From positions 808,516 through 872,515 of the forward strand of contig RHPI01002438.1 of NCBI GenBank assembly GCA_009103225.1: a stretch of DNA of 64,000 bases. The letters are read 5' to 3'. The translations under genes and the position numbers were made by a program. Under the pieces are notes generated by a model. It was not told the DNA's origin, did not search any database, and saw only the letters and a list, made by a program, of their open reading frames with translations. Source of the stretch: Chlorokybus atmophyticus (taxonomy: Eukaryota > Streptophyta > Chlorokybophyceae > Chlorokybales > Chlorokybaceae). Below are positions 36,902 through 49,754 of this stretch, piece after piece (positions within the stretch are counted from its first letter, which is position 1; each line of letters opens with the position of its first letter).

Positions 36902-37291
36902 AGTCACCTTCAATTGTTAAAGAATGCCTTATTTTATCAATAATTACTTAGTTGGTGCTTGTGAATTAGGCTTAGTCGCCTGCGCTGGACTGGTGTGTAA
37001 CCTGCAGGTGCCTGTCACATAGGCTGAGTCACCTAAGTAAGACTGATGTGTAATTTGCAAGTGCTTGCTAATTAGGTGTAGTCACCTGTTAAGGCCTGAT
37101 GTGTAACTTACAGGTGCCCGTTGATTAATTGTAGTCACCTAGTAAGGCCTGATGTGTAACTAACATGTGCCTGTAGATTATACAAAGTCACCTGTTAAGG
37201 CCTGATAGGTAACTAACAGGCGCCTGTTAATTATGCATAGTCAACTGTTAAAGACTAAATTGTAACAAAAGAGCCTGATAGTAACGGAAGT
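36902..37291. repeat. 53-bp minisatellite, six regular units
   Basis: The word AGTC(A/G)CCT or close variants recurs at 36974, 37027, 37080, 37133, 37186 and 37239, an exact 53-base period. Units contain AAGGCCTGATGTGTAAC and an ACAGGTGCCTGT palindrome-like core, with gradual divergence toward both ends and an outlying partial copy at 36902. It lies downstream of the unidentified gene, and no coding frame runs through it. Confidence 0.9.
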
Positions 37292-39219
37292 TACTATTAG
37301 GTCCCTATATCAAGACTACAGGTGGACTGAGCTACGACAGTCTAGATTATTGTCCTCAGGTGCACGGCCGTTGCCAATATTTGGTTGGCCGGCAGGGAAA
37401 ACATATTGCGACGTGGTTCAGCAGCAACGACAGCATGCACAGTGATGAGGACATACTGAACAGTGCGTTTTCAGTGGATTTACATCAGTTTCATGCCTTC
37501 CTTGTTGTGATGCTGTGTCTGCTTGTTCCGGGAGCTTACATTTTATTCTAAGCATGCGCTGGGCCGAGGCAAGTACTTCATCATTGTGGAGTTAATTAAT
37601 ATAAAACGGTAGGTTGTTGTGTCGAATGGAGGTAATGGTAGAGCATTGGCATATTGGCAAGCATAAGCACGCCCTGTACATGTGCTGGTTGCATATGGGC
37701 ACGCTAGCCACAAACGCTGATGTCAATGTAATAAAGTATTGCAATGTGTTACACATTAGCTAGCTGAAGCACTTGTAGATGTTGATGAAAACGTTGAATT
37801 GGTCAATATTAATACTAGTCATGTGCGAAAGTGTCTAGCATTTCAAAGTATGGTGATCATAAAGCAATTGCAAATTGAATTAAGCTATTGGATCGTTGCT
37901 GATAGTGACTTCTGTGTGTTGACCTCCTGCTTTGATCTAGTAAACTTGTTGTTTTTGCATTTTCATATCCTATGCAATTGCTGCACAATAGTAATAAGGC
38001 CAGCATTGTTGTGAACTATCAAACGTTACATCCCGCATTGCACTTCAAAGACAATGTTTCGATAGTTTATTGAAAAGTTGATTGCTGCCGATTTGGAAGC
38101 TTTCGTATGCACGAAGCACAAAATGTATGGGAAACCTTTTCGCCGCATGTTACGATATGACATGCGGGAGTACTTGTTTCTTTTGTATCCCCCGCAAATG
38201 TTTGCCGACATCCGCAAACATTACATTACATGCAACCTATACTTCATTAATTTATGTATACATATGCGATGCATTATGAAGCATCTTGGTGCATGTTTGT
38301 GTGCATAAACCCAAAAACAGCATGTTGGCATGCAATAAATGCGTCACACTCCTTATACATGTTCCAGTGTGGCAACCCATGGCAAGCACACACAATTCCC
38401 TCTTGCATCTTTTTTACACTACATGTTCACGTAGATGGGCATGTGCGAATTGCCTCTTGCATTTTTGATATATGCATGCAAGCGCACTCTTGCATTTGTT
38501 CCATGACAACCACCGGATCCTCACTCAGCACTTCCATCAAGTCTCGGCTAGTGTACATCATCTCTAATACCACACCTCATTAACCATGCATGCATGCACC
38601 ATTGTTACCTGCCCACACGGGCCATGTTGGTCAAGTAAGTTCTGATTTCCACCACACACATGCGTGCAGATGATAATCGTCGTAACTTACCATGCATGCA
38701 TGTCTGACGGGGTAGGTGAATAGTTAGGTCTATGTCTAGCAGCAGGTTCGCATGTAGCCTGGTGGTGTTGTATATGAAAATGTGTTGGTGGTGATGTACT
38801 GACTGCATGTGTGAATGCGGTGTGCCTTGCATGCATGAAACCCGCCTTGCATCTCTTGTACACCATCTTCAGGAACCAAGCTGCGTGCTGTATAAGTGGA
38901 GCGACAACATCCAACTGGAATGAGACTGCTGCATCAGCATGTCCTACCAGCTCCACACCATCACCTAATCAACTTAACATGCATTGCTGAAAGCGCATGA
39001 GGCAAGAAAATTGGCAGCGTGTTGGCATACCAGCACAGGACAGCGTTGCATACAAAAACAGGCTTTCAACTATACAGGTAACTGTCTACAAGCACTTCGT
39101 CCCACCAGTGCCTCAGTACTAAGCACTTGCTGCTGCCTGCCATGCTTGCTCATGCAGCCTGCTCTCCAACGTCTAGTAAAAGGCTGGTAGGTAAGGAATC
39201 AAGACGTTCATGTCCCTGA
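37292..39219. other. Gene-poor stretch with two coding-like fragments
   Basis: Mostly AT-rich. A plus frame at about 38078-38278 (FRRMLRYDMREYLFLLYPPQ) and a minus frame at about 38687-38956 (FQLDVVAPLIQHAAWFLKMV) have coding-like composition but no recognised family and no splice partners. They may be remnants of mobile elements. TGCATG-rich words are frequent. Confidence 0.4.
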
Positions 39220-40980
39220 TTACCTTGCTGTCCCAAGAGGAGGTGAAGGGCAATCAGAAATGCGATGGCCTGCTCCACCGCAGTTGTTGCATATTGTTGG
39301 GAACCCACACTCTCGTGCCTGATGAGTTGGATTATTAGAACAACTCAGAGAACCATGCTGAACTGACCGGCAGAAAGACAGCTTACCATGTGTCCAGGAC
39401 GTTTGCAGTTGTTGCAAACACCCGCGTTGCCCATGAAACCACCACCACCACCACCAGCAAAAGGAGGCATGAACGGTGCCGGAGCGCCAAAGCCACCCAT
39501 AGAAAATTGTGGATTAAAACCGCCGTTTACTGCAAAGCACTCGGCAGCAATGTGGCCAGGCTGCGCGCACATGTTGCACGTGATGGGGCTAGGGCATTCT
39601 CTCGCCTTGTGTCCGACACGCTTGCAGTTCAGGCACTGAACACCTGATGCGCCACCAACCTCGCGACATTCCGCCATGATGTGCCCAGTGCGGTTGCAGT
39701 TGTTGCATACGGGAGGGTTCGCGCAGTCTCTGCAGCCACCATATGATACACATCAGACTTGAACAGCAAAACGTGCATAATCGAGCAGCTGCTACATGAT
39801 GATCTGTACCTGAAGAAGCATATCAAGAACAAAGTACTGCAGTACCTTGCAAGATGACCAGGCTGGCGACAGTTGTTGCAATTGGCTTCATTCGGACAAT
39901 CTCTGCATAAGCAACATCAATAAGCAAGCCAGAAACGCATGCTCCTCAACACCTAAGATGTTCGCCCGGTTTGCTAGCCAAAGCTGCCAAGTAAGCGTGC
40001 TTGCCTACCTGGCATAGTGTCCAGGCTTTCTGCAATTTAGACACAGGTTGCGGCCAGCCTCAATTTCACCAGGACATTCCCTTGCAATGTGGCCTTTCTT
40101 GCTGCAGACGTTGCAGACAGCTTCATTGGTGCACCTGAAAGTAGCGTGCAGCAACATGTTGGTGAGATTCAAGCATACAATCTCGTGCACATGCCTGGGA
40201 GACAGAAAGAGTTGTCATGGTACACACGCGTATGCCAAGTTACTTACTCGCGTGCCAAATGACCTCTCTGCTTGCAGTTGTTGCACTGAGGCTCATTGTT
40301 GCACTCCACCGCCATATGCCTGACAAACATGACCAGGCAAATCTCAATGACCAAGGCGCAATTGCCACTGTCATGCAACCCTGTGACCACAATCAGCATG
40401 GCACTGAGTATCACAATGCAGAATGCAAAACACGCCATGCATGTGACAGCATATTACCCTTCAAGGCCGCAATTGTTGCAGACTGCACGCTTTGTGCATT
40501 CCCTGCAAAAGTAATGTCAGCAACAGAAACTCTGTTTGCTGGAATGCTTCAACAGAGGTGTGCATGTGCTATGTAACCTTACCTGGCAAAATGGCCGGGT
40601 TGCTTGCAGTTCATGCAGAGGCCTTGACCACGTCTGCAACAAGATGTAATATCAGTACATCCAACCGCTGCCTGTGTGGACACAGCTTGTGCAGATGTAC
40701 AACATTGTAAAACTATAGCATAGCAAAGAGGTCTGCCAGTCAACATGCACAGTAAGCATATGGCCGCCGAATGACAGAGTGAAGCAGCTTGTGCCTGGTT
40801 TTCACAAGCACACGCAGGGCAGCCATGGGAGGCAAACTGGTAAGGCTCTTACACTCCAGATCGGCTGTAAGGTGTCGCCCGACGAAATGACCGGCGATCA
40901 TGGATTGTGCTGCGTACACCGCCATGCTGGCGAGCAGCAATCTCGTCTAAACTCATGCTCAGCTTCTCCTGCGTCTCCAT
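39220..40980 (-). CDS. CCHC zinc-knuckle protein with eleven knuckles (CNBP/Gis2-like)
   Basis: Eight exons, 306 residues: 40853-40980, 40583-40633, 40458-40502, 40248-40319, 40009-40134, 39846-39902, 39387-39729, 39220-39318 (TAA). All phases agree. The N-terminus (METQEKLSMSLDEIAARQHG) resembles the MSLDDIIK-type UAP56-binding motif of mRNA-export adaptors. Eleven C-x2-C-x4-H-x4-C knuckles follow, for example CMNCKQPGHFAREC, CNVCSKKGHIAREC and CNNCGGAGHRISDC. A Gly/Phe-rich linker (MPPFAGGGGGGF) separates knuckles nine and ten. Such proteins bind single-stranded RNA or DNA and act in translation or mRNA control. Many introns interrupt the knuckles at the same point just before the final Cys, in phase 2, so the array grew by duplicating an exon unit. 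CNBP and Gis2 have seven knuckles; eleven is long. Confidence 0.92.
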
Positions 40981-41980
40981 ACCCAGGCCTTTCGAAGGAA
41001 GCAAACCTGCAAGCCCATAGAGTGGGTCACCATACTTTACAGAGTAGCACCAGACTACTGCGGAGCATTGCAAAGTGACTATCTTGCGCAAGCATCGTCA
41101 CAATGACAAAAACATGCTGAAGTGGCTCAAGGTATGGAGAGCAAGTACTCGACTAAACGAGTTCTAGGCCGCACTAGAATGGCAGCAGAGCTGCTGGGTA
41201 TGTCGCTGCCATCGCAACTGCGGTCGTAACCACCAGCGTTAGGTCATTACCGAAGTGAAGCAACAAGTCGGTCAATGAGAGCTTCGTCCTGCGGCCGCAG
41301 CAAGAGACGAAGCGACACCGCAGGCCATGAAGGAACGCCCGGGAGTGAGCTTCTAAAAACGCTGCCTCCGGCGGGCAGAGACTGCCGGCCAAGCTGCATG
41401 GTGCTAAATGCAACCCCACCACAACTGCTAGCTATAACTACAACTAAAACCACGTAGCTAGCCTCCTGACTAGCAGCCACGACAACGGCAACAACACCAG
41501 CAACGCCCACCACCACACCCACCTTGCACCTTTCCCTCCTGCTCCCCTTCGTGCCACGTCGACTCTCGCTCGGACCTCACAAAACGCCACTGCCACCTCA
41601 GTCAGCACACAACTCCACCACCACCACCACCACCACCACCACCTCCTTCCCCTTCCCCTCTCCCTCCTGCTCCGCCGCCGCCGCCGCCTGAGCCGCCGCT
41701 GACACAGCGCGGCCCTGCACGCCAAAACCCTAGCTGAGACACTACCGTACCAGCTGGGACGTTTGTCAACGACCGGCACGGATATCAATAGTTTATGCAG
41801 CTGAACGCAGATATCGGATTGACGAAAACAGGCGGGCAAAATAGGAAAAAACAAAATTTGAGAGGAAAAAACAGAGCTGTGTATGCTCGTCGCCTTCGCC
41901 GCCGCCGCCGTTGGCGTGGGCGTGGGCGTGGGTGTGGGTGTGGGCGTCTTGAGGGGCAGGGTGGTTAGGGGGTGAGGGGG
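40981..41980. other. Divergent promoter region between CCHC and thioredoxin genes
   Basis: Contains the 5' UTR and a probable 5' UTR intron of the CCHC gene, a (CCA)n tract at about 41611-41643, GCC repeats at about 41672-41690 and 41896-41912, and a telomere-like box (AAAACCCTAG, 41724-41733). Long frames here (minus 41247-41522 and 41444-41854) are low-complexity and not called. Confidence 0.5.
41724..41733 (+). promoter_or_regulatory. Telo-box-like motif
   Basis: AAAACCCTAG lies about 250 bases upstream of the thioredoxin-gene ATG. The AAACCCTA box is a known promoter element in plants, often near genes of the translation machinery. The function here is inferred from sequence only. Confidence 0.3.
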
Positions 41981-44258
41981 ATGGAGGCAGCGCTTGCTGG
42001 GAACTCCGCTGCTACTGCTGCAGCGGCAGCAGCAGGTCTGGTGAGCAGGCTAGTGGGCAGGCGGCAGCGGAGCAGTGGCAGCAGGAGAAGGGCAGGGGCT
42101 CCTGTGCACAGAACAGGTAGTTGATTTCGTAACTGCCTCCTGGTTTGTTTGCTGTGCATTTTTTTGCTCAGCTTAGTACGTACACAGCGCAAGTTTGCCC
42201 TGGGGAGACGTGCACAATTTGTCAGTAAAAGCAGGAAGCATCGAGCTGCAATGTCGTATGCTCAGCACTGCGTAGAGGTTCACGTCGCGTATTTGTTTCT
42301 CCCACCCATGAGGTGATCATAGGCAATGTTCAGCAGGCTCCAGAGCAAATGCTGGTGCGCATCAGCATTTGCTCTGAAGCCTGTAGAACACCAGATGCTG
42401 CGAAAAGGGCATACCGTTACTTGTGTTTGCTTGGGGCACTGTTGTTTTTTGAACAATGCATGCAGGTATATGACAGTCAGTGGTTGAAGTGAGCCGCAAC
42501 CAACAACCCCTTCGTATCAAAAATTAACTACCATGGGTGGACCGTGCCACAACGCTTACATGCAACCAGAGCAGGCATTTCAAAATGGTGTTACTTGTTT
42601 TCTTTCTCTCGCTTCACATACCTGTGCACGTGCACGTGTACGCGCGCGTAGTGTGCGCGCCCTCTTTCACAAGCACAGAAGTGTGCACTCAAAAAGACAT
42701 ATCGGGCACTCCTATAGGCACGATTGGAGTGCGAGCAACTGTGCAAGTGGCCACTGGCGTGGAACGGACGCAATCCGACATTGAGGAGCTTTCAGCAGAA
42801 TGGGAGAAGCAGAAGCGCTTAGCAGAAGTAGACATCATCAGTCTACGCATAGAGGTGAGTCTCTGGCTTATACATTTTAGACGCATTGGATATTGATGGT
42901 GGCACAACCAGTTGACAGCGACAGCGATGACGTAACACTGTTTTGTGTACGCATACAGGTGCTGAGGTTGCAAACAGAGCTTGCTTTCCTTGTTGAGGAG
43001 AGGCTAGCTGTTGACGCCACTACAAACACCACGACCAGCAATGTGCGCGCTGCCACAGACATGATGCCATGCCAGTAGTAGTATATGTGGTGTTGTGACT
43101 GCGGGTTGGGGTTGCTGATGCATGCTGTGTGCATCGTGCCTCAGCAGGCCCAAGTTACAGAGCTGCCAGCTCACCAGCAGCTGTTACGCTCCCTGCAGCT
43201 TCCAAAGCCACCGTGGCTACAGGCGCTTCCAGGTACACAGGCTGTCAAGCAATGTTCACGCATGAATCTACTAAGCATGTGACGTTCATTGTTGATGCAA
43301 GTTGCATGCAGGTTTGGGCAGGAGTCATTCACAATGGCAACTGAGGGACTTGCTGCGTGGTCCTCTGCTCCTTGCAGCCGTGTTGGCCGGGGCAGGATAC
43401 GCCGCTACTATTGCCATGCGAGCCGGGTCCTTGGACAGGCTGTTGAAGTCACGACAGCCTGTGGAAGCAACAGCCACAGTTGCCGCCCCAGTCAAGAGGT
43501 GACTTTGAGTCTTCGCATGTTGGCTGGTGCATCTGGAATTCATGCTTACCGGCTGTCATTGCAGAACAGTGAGCGCCCCGGGCACGGTCTTGGACCTGTC
43601 GCGTGGAGACTATGACAAGGTCGTGAATCAGAGGTGGGTTACAAGCCTTGGTAGAACTATACTGCTGCATGTCTGCGAGTAGTAGCTTACCGTCACATGA
43701 GTTTTGTTGAGTCGTTATGCAAAGTTCAGGACTGCTGCGTCGACTCTCAGTCATGATGACAGCACATACGTGATTTTGCAACTTGCAACTTGCAGCTCTG
43801 TGTACCAAGATCAGCATGCTTGTCACTGTCGTCCACCAGCAGTTGCAACGCACACTCACATGCCTCTGTCTGTCTGCAGCCCTGCCACCTTTGTCATGTT
43901 CCACACACCGTGGTGCCCTTACTGCCGGCGGATGGAGCCAGACTGGGACAAGCTGGCCAGACTGCTGCCGGAAGCCGGTCTCGATGTACAGGTATGCCAA
44001 AGTGGTTGCTGGCTACCCTAGTATACATGCACTCAGCTGGCCGAACAAATCCAGCACAGTGACTCATGGTTATGTGTGTCATAGATAGCGAGAGTGGATG
44101 CTGAGCTGTTCCCAGACATCGCGGACCGGTATCGGTTACCGGGCTACCCGAGCCTGCTCTTGTTTCGGGAGGAAGGAGAGTACGTGGCGAGCCATAGGGG
44201 CCCACGTGACGCGCTCAGCTTGCAGGCTTTTGTGGCAACCCGGTTACAGGCGCAGTGA
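41981..44258 (+). CDS. Thioredoxin-domain membrane protein
   Basis: Eight exons, 341 residues, all phases consistent: 41981-42116, 42679-42854, 42959-43042, 43145-43232, 43312-43498, 43565-43633, 43880-43991, 44085-44258 (TGA). Order: an Ala/Ser/Arg-rich N-terminus without acids (RLVGRRQRSSGSRRRAGAP), which looks like an organelle transit peptide; a charged coiled coil (EELSAEWEKQKRLAEVD, then LQTELAFLVEERL); one transmembrane helix (GPLLLAAVLAGAGYAATIAM); and a C-terminal thioredoxin fold with TFVMFHTPWCPYCRRM, cis-Pro in LPGYPSLLLF and an active site CPYC. This is likely a membrane-tethered disulfide oxidoreductase in plastid, mitochondrion or ER. CPYC is the glutaredoxin-type dipeptide, whereas PDI has CGHC and thioredoxin CGPC. 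The donor after exon 3 (AAT|GTGCGC) is the weakest join. Confidence 0.85.
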
Positions 44259-44463
44259 GTGAGATTACCGGAGTACATAAGGCCCCACAGCCAAGGTGGA
44301 TGGCTGACAGCGGGTACTAGCCTTATTCAATCATGTTGTCAACGAGGCTATGGCGCAAGGAGAATGCAATTGCCTAGAACAGGGCCTCAGCCAGATTGAT
44401 ATAAGTCCAATTGCTACTTCCATTTCTATTTAATACTATATGTATGTAATCGGGTTGTACATT

Positions 44464-44499
44464 GAGGCAGATGATGCCAACAATGACATCATCTGCCTC
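44464..44499. other. Perfect 13-bp hairpin downstream of thioredoxin gene
   Basis: GAGGCAGATGATG (44464-44476) and its exact reverse complement (44487-44499) flank a 10-base loop. It lies about 205 bases after the stop codon and may be in the 3' UTR. Confidence 0.8.
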
Positions 44500-45827
44500 C
44501 TTGTACTAATTGGGAGTGCAGCTGGGTGTTTCTTGCTAATACTGGGCTGCCGTGCACAGCAGCGGGCATGGTAGGTATCAGCAACTACAACAATGCCCTG
44601 CTACAAATAGCACTTGTTAACACTTAAGCACAACCAACCCCACCACCCAACCCTACCGACCAGACCTAACCGCCAGTGACACAGTGGCCCTGCATGCGGC
44701 AGTGCTGACGCCGGCACTGGCGCGAGAAGGGTTAGGGTAGTGAGAGACGCAACAGCAGAAACTGCGTGGCAGAGTGGGTGGAGGGGGGAGAGGGAGAGCA
44801 GGCGGAAGGGAGGGGGTCGTCATGCTGTGCTGCTGCTGCTGCCTTTGCCAACACCAACTGACAGAGCCCGTGTGGGCAGGTAACGCTACTAATACGCATG
44901 TATGCATGTCTAACGGGGAGGTCTAGACTAGTGTAGTGAGGAACAAACAGTGTGTATAGCCCGGTGGTTGTGTTGTAATGTGCTTGCATGTTGCTATGTG
45001 GCATGCTGTGAGTGAGGTCATGCATGTCTCCAACTACAGCATATCCTGTACACAACGCCCCAGTTTGTGCATCACCGCTGGAAGGTTGAATTAGCCAGCA
45101 TTGCAGGCAACCTACCATGTGTAAACGGTTGTACTAGCTGCAGGTGTAAACTTGTTGAAATCTATGCGCACCAATCAAGGTACACAGCGCTAGCAACACA
45201 GCTGTCCAAGACGCATGTAGGTGGCACCATGCAAACAACAGCACTTGTCTTTGCACTATGCAAGATTGCGCAAGATATCTGTTCGACAGCTGCACTGCCC
45301 ATCTGCACTTCTACACAAACCATGAGCACATTACGGACGATGGACGCCACAAGCGAACACATGTGCACCGGTGCAGCAAGCACTCTTTCGGAAACACGCA
45401 ATAGACTATTCAACTGCACAAGGCGCTGCTATGCACTTCAACACAAGTATGTCGATGATAATAGGAGGATGTGTTCTTCAACACCAGGCTATCCCTTGTA
45501 ACCTTATGTCTGTAGCGCCATGCCGACTAGTAGCAGCACGCTGCAGACCGTGTAGCAGCCGTGAGGTGGCATGTTGCGGGTCAGCAACTGAACTGCGGAT
45601 GGCAGCATGGCTACCACACAGCTGCTGTGTGGTAGCCTTGTACTGAACTAACGGCTCGCAACTACTGGCTCGGTTGCCTTGAAGAAACACATAAACAAAA
45701 GATAAGCCTGAACCTGTCGCACCAAGCAGCTTTACGCAGGGTGAGACTGGGGATGAGGTTGGCGAGGAGCCATCATAATTGACAAACACTGCACATCCTT
45801 TGCCCTCCACCGTGCAAGAGTTGCTGA
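44500..45827. other. No supported gene
   Basis: Contains a telomere-like GGGTTAGGGTAG (44729-44740) and CTG tracts near 44831-44842. Frames up to 144 aa (plus 45067-45501) carry no recognisable motif and are not called. Confidence 0.45.
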
Positions 45828-47652
45828 TTACCCGTCAGGACAATCCTTGGGGTTGCAAGGGCCTTGAATAAGCTTCGCATCAAGCCGCAGCACCAGGCTT
45901 GACAGCGGCGGAAGAGTAGGAAAGTACTCTGCCGCAGGTTTGCGTGCGAGAGCCCACTTGGTGCCCATGTCAACGGGGTAATTGGTGCCTTTGTCTTGGT
46001 GGTTGACGGCGTACCCAGCCGCACAGTTGGCTTCCAAGCAGTAAGTAACGGTGTACGTGTTGTTGAGCTCGTACATGTAGCGGTACATCCATGACGTCCA
46101 CACGTCCTTCTTTGCAAGGATCCAGTAGTTTACTTTGTGCCAAGGGTAGAATGTCAGCGGATGGTTGTCTGGCAACAGCGGCCGAAAAGCCTCACCCAGC
46201 TGCAGCTTTGCATCCACCCAATCCATAAAGCCACGCCATGCGTGCGGGAACATCACTGCACCCCACGAGCAGACATAACGTGACTTCCAGATCCTCTCTT
46301 TCAATTTGGGCAGGGCCCAAGGGTGGAGACACATGCCAACCATCTTTTCATCAAATTCCTCCAAGTAATACTTGTACACAACGCTGCGCATGAAGCGGTA
46401 GTACTCGGGACTGCGCGTGCGCACAAGTTAGACCTCGCAGTACAAACAACCACTGGCTTACAAGGTGAGTGTCTATGCATGGGCCGTAACCAGCAATGTA
46501 CGTGTGTGTAAGTGTGCTACCTGACTTCCATATCATCTTCAAAGATGACTCCAATATCCTTCGGACTGACAGGGTACCACGCTTCAAACCACATAAACTT
46601 CAGCCCAACCTGTTGAGGCAATTAGTCAATGTTTGTCCAGCACCAGTCTGTGTACGCCATGCTGGTAGCACGAACTGCTCTAACCTGCTTTTTACGCGAG
46701 CGCACGCTCTTGTGACCATGCGGCCACTGGAAGTCAAGTGCAAGCTTTGTGCATTTGTCTCTTGCTGCTTTGTCCTTGCAGTGGTCAATGATAATATCCA
46801 GATTTACGAGGTCACCCATGTAGTCCGCAGCTGACAGGCTCTTGAACAATCGCGCAACGGCGTCATGTCTGTCGCACGTGAAAACTATAATGTTGAATGT
46901 GAGATCTTGAGACAAGGTGCCGAGTCCTGCTGACGCCTTCTCCTCCTCTGACTGCTCCGCACCCAACACGGTAGTAGCATTGACAACTTGTGCGGGTAGA
47001 GGACTCGGCGCCCTATATGCGACGGAGGCCGATGGGTATGCAGTATATGTGCTGTCAACGCTTCCTGCAGCATGGGTCGTCAACGACTAAGACTGAGCCA
47101 CATGACGCCACACAATTATTCACACACAACTATTAGCACACTATTTACATACTTTGGGACTGCTGTACTGCATGCTGTGGACATATACCCAGCTGTGTAC
47201 AACCAGATCACCAGCACGCAGAAAATCATTGAGGCAACAGCGCATGCTGTAGACAGGGGAGGTCCACCAATCTAGCTGCTCAGCAGTACAGTGTGTATCT
47301 AGTCACGCGACACAACTACACAAGCAGCTTACGTACGTCGCAAAACTTTGTGGCGAACGAGCATAGCAAGGGGACAGAGAAAGCTATACAATGTACGACC
47401 TGTTGCAATGTACGCACAGGTGGTAGAGTTGGAATGTCATGCAGCAAATAGCAGGAAGTCACCTCCAATGGATTTGCGAAGCAGCGGGTCAGGGTCACCA
47501 GAGTTGTAGGTCGGGCGGCCAACATAGTAACGGAGGTTGAAGGCTCGCCAAACGGCAGCGAAAGTCACCAACACAGCACAGAACAGCAGAATACGGAGCA
47601 ACCCGTTGGTCCTTGAAGAGGGGGTCCCATCTTTGGGTGCCTTGGGCGGCAT
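45828..47652 (-). CDS. Type II membrane glycosyltransferase (GT2/GT-A-like)
   Basis: Four exons, 413 residues, phases consistent: 47463-47652, 46685-47064, 46521-46609, 45828-46410 (TAA). A short cytosolic tail precedes a signal anchor (LLRILLFCAVLVTFAAVW), then a stem. The catalytic domain opens with FNIIVFTCDRHDAVARLFKSL, a nucleotide-sugar-binding Rossmann-type start. It continues to VNLDIIIDHC and reaches the metal-binding acidic motif VIFEDDMEVSPEYYRF. The C-terminal part (YPWHKVNYWILAKKDVWTSW) is aromatic-rich. It probably acts in the Golgi with a GT-A fold and a UDP- or GDP-sugar donor; acceptor and linkage cannot be told. I chose the ATG at 47652 because it gives a short basic N-terminus before the anchor. 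Confidence 0.82.
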
Positions 47653-48521
<869 letters not shown>

Positions 48522-48529
48522 GCCCCAAA

Positions 48530-49661
48530 GGAAAGTGCCACAGTCTCTAACATGCAAGCCATCAATGGAATGCCCAACCCAAGCACATAATGTGTCAATG
48601 TGGCTTTCATGTTACAAGTAGTTTAAAAAGTCGAGTCAAAATGTGTTTGTACTGCGCGATGAATTAAGCATAATTTACTGCCACGTTGTACACCAAGAAG
48701 CAAAATGGAGTCACATTGTCGTGCAGGTAAGCCTTGGCTGTGGGGTATGTCTTGCATGGGAAACACATAAAGTGAGGTGTATGTGTACTCAAAGCAAGTG
48801 GTGCCGTGGTGCAGCTTGAGGGGTGATAACTGAAGGAACCAAAGGGCGGTGTTACTTGTAGTAATGGGGTTATAGGTGCAGAGGAAGAGGGTAGTAAGGG
48901 AAAACGAACTGTGTGGTCCCCTAAGCTTGGTAGGAGGCTGTGATTGCTCAACAAGCTGCTTGACCAAGGCTGAATGTGGACAAGCGCACAGCAATTATGC
49001 AAGTGTGTTCGTGTGTAATCTAAGTTTGCTAAATAAAACGAGTTTACATGCTGCAAGCACTCACTCAACGGCAAGTTGGTGGAGACCCACAATCACGGTT
49101 GTGGGTATCCACTAGGCATGCAAAGTACCGTTTTTGGCAGGCGAGGATGCAGTTCGCAGGCAATGGGGCGGGGGCACTGCCAAGAGGTTAAACGTAATGC
49201 AAGAGAGAGAGACATAGCACCGTGGGCAAGGCAACAGCAGGGGACAAAGGTATACAACAAAGGAGGTCCGGGGACAACTCTTACATGTTCAACTCTTACA
49301 CAAGGCAGCGTGCATGCACGTGGTTCGCTTAATTTGATAGTGAATTCCGGAAGTTTCGAAAGAAATGCCGCCGCTTCCGCAGCGCTTTCCTTACTTGCAA
49401 CTTACTACCAACCAAACAGCTTAGGGATTGCTTAAGGAAGCTGTCGATGTCGACCGCCGCCACCATTCTTGTCCTCATTCACTGACATCGAAGAGCGGTG
49501 TCGATGGATCTTGTCAGGCTATCCGACACCTGGTAATCTGGTTTGACCGATCCTGATGCTGGTGTGAGCGCACAAAGAGTGCGAGGGGGAAGTGCGTGCC
49601 GAGGGTCATCACCGTGACAACATTGGCTCTATGGAGCCACTACCGTATTCACCCCCTCACA

Positions 49662-49663
<2 letters not shown>
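48530..49663. other. No supported gene
   Basis: Frames up to 142 aa on minus (48664-49092) are Pro/Ser-rich without motifs. The stretch leads to the second poly-C run that replaces the outer end of the chromovirus 5' LTR. Confidence 0.45.
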
Positions 49664-49753
<90 letters not shown>

Positions 49754-49754
49754 N
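49664..49754. repeat. Poly-C run with terminal N at the LTR edge
   Basis: About 90 C bases and one N (49754) directly abut the 5' LTR. Compared with the 3' LTR, about the first 62 bases of the LTR are missing here, so this is probably an assembly gap filler that also hides the target-site duplication. Confidence 0.9.

Noticed and set aside
41444-41854. Minus-strand 136-aa frame with Arg and Trp runs
   Set aside because: Generated by (CCA)n and GCC repeats in the promoter region.
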